Shown here: positions 53,594-62,250 of the stretch, one piece after another | Layout of the letters: every line of letters starts with the position of its first letter | Position numbering within the stretch: the first letter of the stretch is position 1 | Assembly (NCBI RefSeq): GCF_000559025.1 | Contig: NZ_JAAN01000021.1 | Location: forward strand, 105,345-169,344 | DNA length: 64,000 nt | Reading direction: 5' to 3' | Origin: Luteimonas huabeiensis HB2 | GTDB taxonomy: Bacteria; Pseudomonadota; Gammaproteobacteria; Xanthomonadales; Xanthomonadaceae | The notes under the pieces: model-generated | Databases searched by the model: none | The model's input: only the letters and a program-made list of their open reading frames with translations | What the model was told of the DNA's origin: nothing | Position numbers and translations under genes: made by a program

Positions 53594-54055
53594 TCAGTAC
53601 CCCATGCCGAGTTCCTGGGCCTGCGCGGCCAGTTCGTCGAGGGCCTTGCGGCGCTCGGCATCGATCCGGTGCTTGTAGGCGATCACGTCCTGGTAACGCA
53701 CCCGACGATGCGTGCCGATCTTGTGGAACGGGATCTCGCCTTTTTCCAGCAACTGCACGAGGAAGGGCCGCGAGACGTTGAGCAGGTCCGCCGCTTCCTG
53801 CGTGGTCAGCTCGGCGTGGATGGGGATGACGGTGACGGCATTGCCCTGGCCGATCTCGGTCAGCACGTCCAGCAGCAACCGCAGCGCCGTGGTCGGCAGC
53901 GTCACTGAGCGCACCGCGCCCTTGTCGTCGTGGAAGTCGATCTGCTGGGTCTCGGCGCGCGTTTGCAGCACCGTCGAGAGCACGCGCCCGGACTCCCGGG
54001 CGAGCGCGACGTCCTCGGCCGAGGGCAGCGCCTTGGGGATGGCGGGGGTCGTCAT
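53594..54055 (-). CDS. HTH excisionase-type antitoxin
   Basis: 153 residues. A helical N-terminal region (PSAEDVALARESGRVLSTV) precedes an excisionase/MerR-like HTH: LTTQEAADLLNVSRPFLV and HKIGTHRRVRYQDVIAYK. Expected to bind the operator at 54108-54131 and to neutralise the PIN protein. This HTH plus PIN pairing is a known toxin-antitoxin layout. Confidence 0.82.
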   Translation of the reverse strand: MTTPAIPKALPSAEDVALARESGRVLSTVLQTRAETQQIDFHDDKGAVRSVTLPTTALRLLLDVLTEIGQGNAVTVIPIHAELTTQEAADLLNVSRPFLVQLLEKGEIPFHKIGTHRRVRYQDVIAYKHRIDAERRKALDELAAQAQELGMGY

Positions 54056-54283
54056 GGGGCTCTCCAGGCAGGGGGTGATTCGCAGCAAGGGGCAGTATAA
54101 CCGAAACAAACGAAATCGCAATAAACGAAATGTGCAGCGGATATTCTGTTGCATCAATGACTTAGGCGAGCGACTACCGGCCGGGCGGGGGCGGCCCATC
54201 GGCGCCATCGCCTAAAAGACTCGCGCCCAAGCCCAAAGCCCCGGCCCATGGAATAGAGGCTCCCAAACACAAGGAGCCTCGCC
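54056..54283. promoter_or_regulatory. Divergent control region of the prophage
   Basis: Separates the leftward and rightward arms. It holds the leftward promoter and operator (54094-54131), an inverted pair TTAGGCGA (54162-54169) / TCGCCTAA (54208-54215) around a GC-rich stem, and a hairpin covering the ribosome-binding site of the first rightward gene (54256-54280). Confidence 0.75.
54094..54131 (-). promoter_or_regulatory. Promoter and operator of the HTH-PIN operon
   Basis: Reading leftward, TTGCGA and TATACT are separated by 16 bases. Two direct copies of AAACGAAAT (54108-54116, 54123-54131), spaced 15 bases, overlap the -35 box, as expected for autorepression by the HTH protein. Confidence 0.65.
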
Positions 54284-54559
54284 ATGCAAATCCTCGCTGC
54301 ACCTGTTCAATCCGGTGTTCAATCCGGCCGGGACGCCCGCCCGGCATCGGCACCGGATGCGACCCCCATCGCTCTGAACGAGTTCGAACTCGCCGCTCGC
54401 TGGCGGTTGTCCGTCCACACCCTGCGCCGTTGGCGCCAGGAACAACTCGGCCCGGTCTTCTGCAAGCTCGGCTCGCGCGTCACCTACCTGATCAGTGACG
54501 TCGAGGCCTTCGAGCGGCGCGTCTCGCGCTACTCGACCTTCGCACGGGCATACCAGTGA
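54284..54559 (+). CDS. Small DNA-binding protein (AlpA/excisionase-like)
   Basis: 91 residues. A disordered N-terminus precedes FELAARWRLSVHTLRRWRQE and GSRVTYLISDVEAFERRV, the excisionase/AlpA winged-helix pattern. Probably a regulator or excision factor; it opens the rightward arm. AAGGAG precedes the ATG but is inside a hairpin. Confidence 0.75.
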   Translation: MQILAAPVQSGVQSGRDARPASAPDATPIALNEFELAARWRLSVHTLRRWRQEQLGPVFCKLGSRVTYLISDVEAFERRVSRYSTFARAYQ

Positions 54560-54569
54560 GGCGGCGGCC

Positions 54570-55049
54570 ATGAGCGACCTCACCCTCTACCCCGCCGACA
54601 TCGCCGCGATGTCCGTCGGCCAGCTGGCCGCGCTGCCGCCTGCCCAGAAGGCGGAGATCAGCCGCAACCTGGACGAAGCGCTCGCCTGGCTCAAGCAGGC
54701 CCGCGCGAAGTTCGACGCCGCGCTGGAGGCCGCCTACGGCGAGCAGGCGCGCGCTGCACGCCTCGAGGCGGGCAAGGACTTCGGCGTCGTGCACCTGAGG
54801 GACGGTGCGCTGCGCGTCACGGTCGAAACCCCGAAGCGCGTGTCCTGGGACCAGGCGCAACTGGCCGCCATCGCCCGGCGCATCGCCGCCGCCGGCGAGA
54901 AGGTCGAGGACTACCTGGACGTCGAGTACTCCGTCTCGGAATCGCGCTTCTCCAACTGGCCGCCGGCACTGCGCGCCGGGTTCGAGGCCGCCCGCACCGT
55001 CAAGCCCGGCAAGCCCACGTTCCGGCTGGCCCTCGTCTCGGAGGAGTGA
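54570..55049 (+). CDS. Conserved phage protein, function unknown
   Basis: 159 residues: helical N-terminal half (DIAAMSVGQLAALPPAQKAE, ALAWLKQARAKFDAALEAAYG) and a C-terminal half with SESRFSNWPPALRAGFEAAR. Not assigned. Ten bases after the previous stop. Confidence 0.6.
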   Translation: MSDLTLYPADIAAMSVGQLAALPPAQKAEISRNLDEALAWLKQARAKFDAALEAAYGEQARAARLEAGKDFGVVHLRDGALRVTVETPKRVSWDQAQLAAIARRIAAAGEKVEDYLDVEYSVSESRFSNWPPALRAGFEAARTVKPGKPTFRLALVSEE

Positions 55050-55052
55050 TCC

Positions 55053-55805
55053 ATGAGCACCGAACTGATCCCGTTTGATTTCGAAGGCCGTCCGGTCCGG
55101 GTCGTCACGGATGCCCAAGGCGAACCGTGGTTCGTCGCGGTGGATGTGTGCGCGGTTCTTGAACTGCCGAACACCACCCGCGCCCTGGCGCGACTGGACC
55201 CTGACGAGCAAGCCCTGATCTCAATTCAGGGCATCTCGCGCGGCAATGACCAGGTCAACGTCGTCAACGAGCCCGGCCTCTACAGCCTGGTGCTGGGTAG
55301 CCGCAAGCGCGAGGCCAAGCACTTCAAGCGCTGGGTGACACACGAGGTGCTGCCGGCGATCCGCAAGACGGGCAGCTACACGGCGCCAAGTGCACGCCCG
55401 ACCCTGCCGGCACCCACCCAGGACCGCGTCGCCGCTCTGCTGCTGATCGGCGAGGCCGTGGCCAAGGTGCCGGGGGTCAAACCCGGGATCGCGATGGCGG
55501 CCACGCTCACCTGCATCCAGGAGAACACGGGGCTGGCGGTCGAGACGCTGCGCCGCGCCCTTCCTGCCAGGGACACTGCCGCGAACGAGGCGATCTGCTC
55601 GCTCAACGCCACCCATCTCGGCAGGCTGCTCGGCCTGTCGGCCAAGGCCACCAACCAGCGTCTGGCCGCGCACGGCCTGCAGTTGCGCAACGAGCGGGAC
55701 GAGTGGGAACTGACCGAAGCCATGCCGTACTCGCGCAACGGGCACAGCGGCTACCAGATCCTCTGGAACCCGGCGGTCGCGGAGCGGCTGAAGGAGGTGG
55801 CGTGA
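55053..55805 (+). CDS. BRO-N domain phage antirepressor
   Basis: 250 residues. FEGRPVRVVTDAQGEPWFVA, VDVCAVLELPN and KHFKRWVTHEVLPAIRKTG are the BRO-N signature found in phage antirepressors. The C-terminal half is a separate, probably DNA-binding region. Likely controls the lysis-lysogeny choice. Confidence 0.88.
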   Translation: MSTELIPFDFEGRPVRVVTDAQGEPWFVAVDVCAVLELPNTTRALARLDPDEQALISIQGISRGNDQVNVVNEPGLYSLVLGSRKREAKHFKRWVTHEVLPAIRKTGSYTAPSARPTLPAPTQDRVAALLLIGEAVAKVPGVKPGIAMAATLTCIQENTGLAVETLRRALPARDTAANEAICSLNATHLGRLLGLSAKATNQRLAAHGLQLRNERDEWELTEAMPYSRNGHSGYQILWNPAVAERLKEVA

Positions 55806-56623
55806 TGGCCCTCCCCATCATCACCGCCGACCAGCGGCTGCGCGAGAAGCAGGGCGTGAAGCTCGTGCTTCTAGGCAAGAGCGGCATCGGCAAGACCAGC
55901 CAGCTCAAGACGCTGCCGGAAGGATCGACCCTGTTCGTCGACCTCGAGGCTGGCGACTTGGCCGTCAAGGACTGGCGCGGCGACTGCGTGCGCCCGAGCA
56001 CCTGGCCGGAGTTCCGCGATCTCGTGGTGTTCCTCGCCGGCCCGAACCCGGCGCTGCCCGCCGACGCGCCGTTCTCCGAGGCGCACTACCGGCATGTGTG
56101 CGAGCGCTACGGCGATCCCGGTCAACTCGCCAAGTACGACACCTACTTCGTCGACTCGATCACGGTACTCGCGCGCCTGGCGCTCGTCTGGGCCAAGACC
56201 CAGCCGCAGGCCTACAGCGAGCGCACCGGCAAGCCCGACACCCGGGGCGCCTACGGCCTGCTCGGCTCGGAACTCATCGGGGCGCTGACCCACCTGCAGC
56301 ACGCGCGCGGCAAGCACGTGGTGTTCGTGGCCATCCTCGACGAGCGCCTGGACGACTTCAACCGCAAGGTCTTCGTGCCGCAGATCGAGGGCGCCAAGAC
56401 CGCGGCGGAACTGCCCGGCATCGTCGACGAGGTGGTCACCTTGGCCGAGATCAAGGCGGAGGACGGCTCGTCCTACCGCGCCTTCGTCTGCCACACGCTG
56501 AACCCCTACGGCGTCCCGGCCAAGGACCGCTCCGGCCAGCTCGAGTTGCTGGAGCCGCCGAACCTGCGCGCGCTGATCGACAAGTGCGCCGCTGCCACTC
56601 GAATCCCGACATCCAAGGAGTAA
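55805..56623 (+). CDS. AAA-family phage ATPase (AAA_24-like)
   Basis: 272 residues. Walker A is VLLGKSGIGKTSQLKTLP and FVDLEAGDLAV follows; Walker B is TYFVDSITVLA. AAA_24 phage proteins act in replication or recombination as RecA-like ATPases. The ATG shares one base with the antirepressor stop. Confidence 0.8.
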   Translation: MALPIITADQRLREKQGVKLVLLGKSGIGKTSQLKTLPEGSTLFVDLEAGDLAVKDWRGDCVRPSTWPEFRDLVVFLAGPNPALPADAPFSEAHYRHVCERYGDPGQLAKYDTYFVDSITVLARLALVWAKTQPQAYSERTGKPDTRGAYGLLGSELIGALTHLQHARGKHVVFVAILDERLDDFNRKVFVPQIEGAKTAAELPGIVDEVVTLAEIKAEDGSSYRAFVCHTLNPYGVPAKDRSGQLELLEPPNLRALIDKCAAATRIPTSKE

Positions 56624-56626
56624 GCC

Positions 56627-57250
56627 ATGACCGATTGGTGCGATTTCAACGACGCGCAGCAGCAGCCCAGTTTCGACCTCATCCCCAAGGGCACGCTCGC
56701 CCGCGTGCGCATGACGCTCAAGCCCGGGGGCTTCGATGACCCGGCCCAAGGCTGGACCGGCGGCTACGCCACGCAGAGCAACGAGTCCGGCTCGGTGTAT
56801 CTGGCGGCCGAGTTCGTGGTGCTGGAGGGCGAGTACGCCCGGCGCAAGCTCTGGAGCAACATCGGCCTGCATTCCCCGAAGGGCCCGGCCTGGGGTCAGA
56901 TGGGCCGCAGCTTCGTGCGCGCGATCCTCAACAGCGCCCGCAACGTCCATCCCCAGGACAACGGGCCGCAGGCCGCCGCCGCGCGGCGCATCCAGGGCTT
57001 CCACGAACTCGATGGCATCGAGTTCCTCGCCCGCATCGACGTCGAGAAGAACGGCCGCGGCGAGTTGAAGAACGTCATCCGAAACGCCGTCGAGCCCGAC
57101 CACCCGGACTATGCGCGGCTGATGGGGTTGCCGCCCAAGACCCACCACGGCGGCGGTTCCTCCGGCGCGCCAGCCGCGGCCACGCCACCGCTTGCGATGC
57201 CCGCCCCGCAACGCCCCGCCATGCCGGGCAAGCCCGCCTGGGCGCAGTGA
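56627..57250 (+). CDS. Phage protein paired with the ATPase (possible ssDNA-binding)
   Basis: 207 residues. A beta-rich core (GTLARVRMTLKPGGF, VYLAAEFVVLEGEYARRKLW, LDGIEFLARIDVEKN) and a disordered proline/alanine tail ending WAQ. Companions of AAA_24 ATPases in phages are often DUF669-like or SSB-like; the tail fits SSB, but this is inference. Confidence 0.6.
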   Translation: MTDWCDFNDAQQQPSFDLIPKGTLARVRMTLKPGGFDDPAQGWTGGYATQSNESGSVYLAAEFVVLEGEYARRKLWSNIGLHSPKGPAWGQMGRSFVRAILNSARNVHPQDNGPQAAAARRIQGFHELDGIEFLARIDVEKNGRGELKNVIRNAVEPDHPDYARLMGLPPKTHHGGGSSGAPAAATPPLAMPAPQRPAMPGKPAWAQ

Positions 57251-57261
57251 GAGGAGGGCCG

Positions 57262-57729
57262 GTGAAGTGTTGGGTCTGCAAACGACAGGCGCGCGGCTAC
57301 GGCCACTCGGACCTTCGGCATCCGGTGGGCGACGCCCGGCGCTATCCGATCGACTGGGTGTTCTGCTCGCGGCGCTGCCAGCAGGCGTTTCATGCGCTCT
57401 ACGGCAACTGGCTGCGGGTGCGGGATGGACGTCCACCCCTCGGGGAGGTCGCGATGATCGATCCGTCTGACGTCGAACTCGCCGCGATGAGGAAGTGCCT
57501 CAAGGCCTTCGGTGCGGCGGCAGAAAGCATCGGCTTCGACAAGCCCCTCGGTGCGTACTCCGAGGCCGAGGCCCTGCGGGTGATCGACGCCATCGTCACC
57601 TGCTACACGGAAGCGATGGTCGAGCACCACGAGGCGACCAAGTACCCGCCGGTGCGCGGGCTGAAGCACCCGGTGTCCGATCCCTTCGCCGATCTGGAAG
57701 ACGACCTGCCGTGGGAGGTGACGTCATGA
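57262..57729 (+). CDS. Zinc-binding phage protein (DUF6511-like)
   Basis: 155 residues with GTG start behind GAGGAGGG. CWVCKRQARGYGHSD and VFCSRRCQQAF give four cysteines in two pairs, a likely zinc site. DUF6511-like phage proteins of this kind have no known role. The stop overlaps the next ATG by four bases. Confidence 0.65.
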   Translation: MKCWVCKRQARGYGHSDLRHPVGDARRYPIDWVFCSRRCQQAFHALYGNWLRVRDGRPPLGEVAMIDPSDVELAAMRKCLKAFGAAAESIGFDKPLGAYSEAEALRVIDAIVTCYTEAMVEHHEATKYPPVRGLKHPVSDPFADLEDDLPWEVTS

Positions 57730-58472
57730 TGGACTTCAACGCCACCGCGAGCCTCTCGGGTCAGCTCACGGCGCTGATCGACGCCGGGATGCAGCGTGCC
57801 CGCGCCGAACAGGGCAAGCGCGGCTACCTCGGTGCCTCGCGCCTCGGGGCCGCGTGCGAGCGCGCGCTGCAGTACGAGGTCGCCGACGCCCCGGTCGATC
57901 CGGGTCGCGAGACCGACGGCCGCCTGCTGCGCGTCTTCGAGCGCGGCCACGTCATCGAGGACTGCATGGTCGTGTGGCTGCGTGCCGCGGGCTTCGATCT
58001 GCGCACGCGTAACGACGCGGGGGAGCAATTCGGCTTCTCGGCGCTGGACGGGCGCCTGCAGGGCCACGTCGATGGCGTCATCGTCGCGGGGCCGGATCTC
58101 GGCCACGGCAGCGGCTATCCCGCGCTGTGGGAGAACAAGTGCCTGGGCGCCAAATCGTGGCGCGAGTTGGAGAGACATCGCCTCGCGGTCGCCAAGCCCG
58201 TCTACGCCGCGCAAGTGGCGCTCTACCAGGCCTACCTCGAACTGCACGCGCACCCGGCCCTGTTCACGGCGGTGAACGCCGACACCATGGAGATCCACGC
58301 CGAGCTGGTGCCGTTCGATGCGGCGTTGGCGCAGCGCATGTCCGACCGGGCGGTGAAGGTCATCACGGCCACCGAGGCGGGCGAACTGCTGCCGCGGGGG
58401 ATCGTAGATCCCACCCATGTCGAGTGCCGGATGTGCCCGTGGCAGGACCGGTGCTGGAGGGCCGCGGCATGA
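57726..58472 (+). CDS. PD-(D/E)XK nuclease
   Basis: 248 residues. RGYLGASRLGAACERALQY, LDGRLQGHVDGVI and ALWENKCLGAKSWREL give the D, E-x-K set; the C-terminus has C-x2-C plus CW (VECRMCPWQDRCW), a Cas4/AddB-like iron-sulfur or zinc cluster. Probably a recombination exonuclease of the phage. Confidence 0.82.
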   Translation: MMDFNATASLSGQLTALIDAGMQRARAEQGKRGYLGASRLGAACERALQYEVADAPVDPGRETDGRLLRVFERGHVIEDCMVVWLRAAGFDLRTRNDAGEQFGFSALDGRLQGHVDGVIVAGPDLGHGSGYPALWENKCLGAKSWRELERHRLAVAKPVYAAQVALYQAYLELHAHPALFTAVNADTMEIHAELVPFDAALAQRMSDRAVKVITATEAGELLPRGIVDPTHVECRMCPWQDRCWRAAA

Positions 58473-58723
58473 GGACCCGATCCGTATCGACGACGGGCGC
58501 GATTGGCGAGCCCATGATCGACGCCAAGCAAGCCGCGGCCAGCCTGCGCCTGCCGTACTACTGGTTCGCCGATCCAATGATGCGCGCCAAGCACCGCATC
58601 CCGCACTACCTTCTGGGTGGGCTGGTGCGCTACCGGCTGTCGGAACTGCAGGCTTGGGCCTCGCACCACGCGTCAGCCGTCGCCCGCCGCGCGTCGGATG
58701 GCAGCGAGGAGGGCGACGCATGA
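58469..58723 (+). CDS. Small HTH protein (excisionase-like)
   Basis: 84 residues. MIDAKQAAASLRLPYYWFAD and GGLVRYRLSELQAWA form an HTH_17-like fold. The ATG overlaps the nuclease stop; an inner ATG at 58514 is possible. Role unknown; it overlaps the primase-helicase start. Confidence 0.6.
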   Translation: MRTRSVSTTGAIGEPMIDAKQAAASLRLPYYWFADPMMRAKHRIPHYLLGGLVRYRLSELQAWASHHASAVARRASDGSEEGDA

Positions 58724-60990
58724 TCGATTTCAACGATCGCCCGGCCCCGCCCACCGACGCCGACCCCACCGCGCGCCGCGAGGCGATTCGCGCCGCCCTG
58801 CTCGCGAGGCTGGAGTCGGTGCTGGCCACGCTGTTTCCCGCCGGTCGGACGCGCCGCGGCAAGTTCGTCATCGGCGACGTGCTCGGCAGCCCGGGCGACA
58901 GCCTGGAAGTCGTGCTCGACGGCGACAAGGCGGGACTGTGGACCGACCGCGCCACCGGCGACGGCGGCGATGTGTTCCACCTGATCGGCGCTCACTTCGG
59001 CGTGGACGTGCAGGGCGACTTCGCCCGCGTCCTCGACCTGGCCGAGGACCTCGTCGGCCGAGCGCTCACGGCGCCGCCGCGCAAGGCGGCCAAGAAGGCC
59101 CCGATCGACGACCTCGGCCCGGCCACCGCCAAGTGGGACTACCTCGACGCACAAGGGCGCCTCATCGCCGTCGTCTACCGCTACGACCCGCCTGGGCGCA
59201 AGAAGGAGTTCCGGCCCTGGGACGCGCGCCGCCGCAAGATGGCTCCGCCCGAGCCGCGGCCGCTCTACAACCAGCCGGGGATCCACAACGCCGCCCAGGT
59301 CGTGCTGGTCGAGGGCGAGAAATGCGCCCAGGCCTTGATCGACGCCGGCGTGTGCGCCACCACCGCGATGCACGGGGCGAATGCGCCCGTGGACAAGACC
59401 GACTGGTCGCCGCTGGCGGGAAAGGCCGTGCTGATCTGGCCCGACCGCGACAAACCCGGCTGGGACTACGCGATGGCCGCGGCGCAGGCCGCACTCGCCG
59501 CCGGCGCGGCCTCCTGCGACGTGCTGCTGCCGCCCGACGACAAGCCCGAGGGGTGGGATGCGGCCGACGCTCTTCGCCAAGGCTTCGACGTCGCCGCCTT
59601 CATCGCCTCGGGCCCGCGGATGAGCATCAAGCCAGCACTTGGGCAGCCCACGCAGGAGCCTTCCGTCTGGGCCACCGACGACGCGCTGGCGCTGAGCTTC
59701 ACCAGCCGCTACAGCGAAGACTGGCGCTACTGCGCCGCCTGGGGCAAGTGGCTGGTGTGGGACGGCCGGCGCTGGCAGGCGGACGAGACGCTGTTGGTGC
59801 ACCACCTCATCCGGGCGATCTGCCGCGAGGCGGCGCTCAAGGCCGACTCCCACCGGCTGGCGGCCAAGCTCGCCGCGAGCAGCACGGTCGGCGGCGTGGA
59901 GCGGCTGGCGCGCACCGACCGGCGGCACGCCTCCACCTCGCAGGAGTGGGACGCGGATCTGTTCGCGCTCAACACGCCGGGCGGCGTGGTCGACCTGCGC
60001 ACCGGGCGGCTGCGTCCCCACGACCGCGCCGACCGCATGACCAAGCTCGCCACCGCCACGCCCCGCGGCGACTGTCCCCGCTGGCGGGCGTTCCTCGCCG
60101 ACGTGACCGGCGGCGATGCCGACCTGCAGGCCTACCTGCAGCGCATGGTGGGCTACTGCCTCACCGGCTCGACGTCGGCGCACGCGCTGTTCTTCCTCTA
60201 CGGCACCGGTGCCAACGGCAAGTCGGTGTTCGTGAACACCCTGGCCACGATCCTGGGCGACTACGCCACCAGCGCGCCGATGGACACCTTCATGGAGGCG
60301 CGCGGCGACCGGCATCCGACCGATCTCGCGGGCCTGCGCGGGGCGCGCTTCGTCTCCTCCATCGAGACCGAGCAGGGCCGGCGCTGGAACGAGTCCAAGG
60401 TCAAGGCCATCACCGGCGGCGACAAGGTCTCGGCGCGCTTCATGCGCCAGGACTTCTTCGAGTACACGCCCCAGTTCAAGCTGGTCATCGCCGGCAACCA
60501 CAAGCCCGCGATCCGCAACGTGGACGAGGCGATGAAGCGCCGGCTGCACCTGATCCCCTTCACCGTGACCATCCCGCCCGAGCGGCGCGACGCCGGGCTC
60601 ACCGACAAGCTCCTGGCCGAACGCGACGGGATCCTCGCCTGGGCGGTGCAGGGCTGTCTGGCCTGGCAGCGCGAGGGGCTCCGGCCCCCGGCCAGCGTGG
60701 TGTCGGCCACCGCCGAGTACTTCGACGAGGAGGACGCCGTCGGCGACTTCCTGGACGAAGAGGCGCAGCGCCACCCGCAGGCCCGCGTGGCCGTGGCCGA
60801 CGTGTTCCAGCGCTGGCAGGACTGGGCCGGCCGGCGCGGCGAGTACGTGGGCACAAGCCGCTGGCTCGCGCAGCAACTGGCCAACCGCGGCTTCGAGCGC
60901 ACGCGCATCCACGGCGGCGTCAAGGCCCTGGCGGGCCTGTCGCTCAAGCCCAAGGACTCCGGCGTACGGCTCCCGTACCGCGACGACTGA
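58720..60990 (+). CDS. Phage primase-helicase (D5/P4-type)
   Basis: 756 residues. N-terminal primase region with toprim-like VVLVEGEKCAQALIDAG (about 195); helicase part with Walker A LYGTGANGKSVFVN (about 495), and KLVIAGNHKPAIRNVDEA, the D5/SF3 sensor. Expected to start and unwind phage DNA. The ATG overlaps the previous stop by four bases. Confidence 0.92.
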   Translation: MIDFNDRPAPPTDADPTARREAIRAALLARLESVLATLFPAGRTRRGKFVIGDVLGSPGDSLEVVLDGDKAGLWTDRATGDGGDVFHLIGAHFGVDVQGDFARVLDLAEDLVGRALTAPPRKAAKKAPIDDLGPATAKWDYLDAQGRLIAVVYRYDPPGRKKEFRPWDARRRKMAPPEPRPLYNQPGIHNAAQVVLVEGEKCAQALIDAGVCATTAMHGANAPVDKTDWSPLAGKAVLIWPDRDKPGWDYAMAAAQAALAAGAASCDVLLPPDDKPEGWDAADALRQGFDVAAFIASGPRMSIKPALGQPTQEPSVWATDDALALSFTSRYSEDWRYCAAWGKWLVWDGRRWQADETLLVHHLIRAICREAALKADSHRLAAKLAASSTVGGVERLARTDRRHASTSQEWDADLFALNTPGGVVDLRTGRLRPHDRADRMTKLATATPRGDCPRWRAFLADVTGGDADLQAYLQRMVGYCLTGSTSAHALFFLYGTGANGKSVFVNTLATILGDYATSAPMDTFMEARGDRHPTDLAGLRGARFVSSIETEQGRRWNESKVKAITGGDKVSARFMRQDFFEYTPQFKLVIAGNHKPAIRNVDEAMKRRLHLIPFTVTIPPERRDAGLTDKLLAERDGILAWAVQGCLAWQREGLRPPASVVSATAEYFDEEDAVGDFLDEEAQRHPQARVAVADVFQRWQDWAGRRGEYVGTSRWLAQQLANRGFERTRIHGGVKALAGLSLKPKDSGVRLPYRDD

Positions 60991-60998
60991 CCACCCAC

Positions 60999-61126
60999 GG
61001 TGACCGAAGGTGACCCGCCCGGGGATTGAGTCTCTTTACGCGCGTACGCGCGCACAGGCGGAAGGACGATTCCCCACGGCGGTCACCTTCGGTCACCCCA
61101 TGTTGACAAGGACCTTGACAAGGACC
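60999..61126. promoter_or_regulatory. Palindromic element and direct repeats after the primase
   Basis: GGTGACCGAAGGTGACC (60999-61015) is repeated inverted at 61081-61097, with the palindrome CGCGCGTACGCGCG (61039-61052) near the centre. A perfect 12-bp direct repeat TTGACAAGGACC (61103-61114, 61115-61126) follows. Confidence 0.85.
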
Positions 61127-61132
61127 GACACG

Positions 61133-61609
61133 ATGCACACCACCCTGCTTGCCCTCGACCTGGGCACCACCACCGGCTGGGCGCTGCGCGACCGCACGGG
61201 CCGAATCACCAGCGGCAGCCAATCCTTCAAGCCGCAGCGCTTCGAAGGCGGCGGCATGCGTTTCCTGCGCTTCAAGCGCTGGCTCACCGAACTCAAGGCC
61301 CACGCCGACGGGATCGACACGCTGGTCTTCGAGGAAGTGCGCCGCCACGTCTCGACCGACGCGGCGCACGTCTACGGCGGCTTCCTCGCCACGCTCACGG
61401 CCTGGTGCGAGCACCACGGCATTCCCTACCAGGGCGTGCCGGTGGGCACGATCAAGAAGCACGCCACCGGCCGCGGCAACGCCGGCAAGGACGCGGTGAT
61501 GGCGGCCGTGCGTGCGCGGGGCCACGCCCCGGCGGACGACGACGAGGCCGACGCCTTGGCGCTGTTGCTCTGGGCCCTCCCGCTCCACGACGCGGCGCAG
61601 GAGGACTGA
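61133..61609 (+). CDS. RuvC-like Holliday junction nuclease
   Basis: 158 residues. LALDLGTTTGWAL (D near 9), TLVFEEVRRHVSTDAAHVYG (E) and the acidic ADDDEADALALLL fit the RuvC/RNase H-like active site. Probably resolves phage recombination or replication intermediates. Confidence 0.82.
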   Translation: MHTTLLALDLGTTTGWALRDRTGRITSGSQSFKPQRFEGGGMRFLRFKRWLTELKAHADGIDTLVFEEVRRHVSTDAAHVYGGFLATLTAWCEHHGIPYQGVPVGTIKKHATGRGNAGKDAVMAAVRARGHAPADDDEADALALLLWALPLHDAAQED

Positions 61610-61610
61610 G

Positions 61611-61820
61611 ATGATTGTTCCGACCCCTCGCTACCGCTGCCCGCTGGGGCGCCTGCAGCCCGAGCCGATGGACGTGGAGGCCGTCAAACGCCGCGGCTGG
61701 CGCGAGCAACGCCTGCTCGTCGTCTGCCTCGACGACGACCGGCTCGACTGGGTGGAACGCGAGTTGATCCGCCGAATCGGCGAGCGGCTCTACGGTGCAC
61801 GGGAGGCGCGCCATGGCTGA
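61611..61820 (+). CDS. Small hypothetical phage protein
   Basis: 69 residues (MIVPTPRYRCPLGRLQPEP onwards). No domain recognised. Two bases after the RuvC-like stop and overlapping the next gene by eight bases. Confidence 0.55.
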   Translation: MIVPTPRYRCPLGRLQPEPMDVEAVKRRGWREQRLLVVCLDDDRLDWVERELIRRIGERLYGAREARHG

Positions 61821-62250
61821 GTGGACCGTCGAGCGGGTGGCCGAACGCTTCCGGGAGGCGGCCATCACCGCCCACCGCTTGCCGCCCGTGCGCGTGCAGG
61901 GCTACTTCAACACCTGGCCCGCGATCCGCCGCATGCCCTGGGAGACGCTGGGGGCCGAACCCTCGATCCGGCGCTTCCCGCCCAGCCCCGAGGCCATCGA
62001 GCGCATGCTCGAGACCATGCGCTGGGTCTTGTGGCTGGAGGAAGAGGAACGCCACCTGGTATGGATGCGCGCCGAGCGCCACCGCTGGCGCGACATCTGC
62101 GCCCGCTTCGGCTGCGACCGGACCACGGCGTGGCGGCGGTGGCAGCGGGCGTTGCAGACTGTCGCGAACCACCTAAACACCACGCAACAAGGTGCCAGCG
62201 CAGCGGCAGGACGAAGCACCACTCCCAAAGCCATGCGCAACGCCGATTAA
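61813..62250 (+). CDS. DUF6362-like phage protein (possible terminase small subunit)
   Basis: 145 residues. RVAERFREAAITAHRLPPVR, then an HTH-like WRDICARFGCDRTTAWRRWQ region. Such phage proteins have been named DUF6362; the HTH would suit a packaging or regulatory role. The function is inferred. Confidence 0.55.
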   Translation: MAEWTVERVAERFREAAITAHRLPPVRVQGYFNTWPAIRRMPWETLGAEPSIRRFPPSPEAIERMLETMRWVLWLEEEERHLVWMRAERHRWRDICARFGCDRTTAWRRWQRALQTVANHLNTTQQGASAAAGRSTTPKAMRNAD

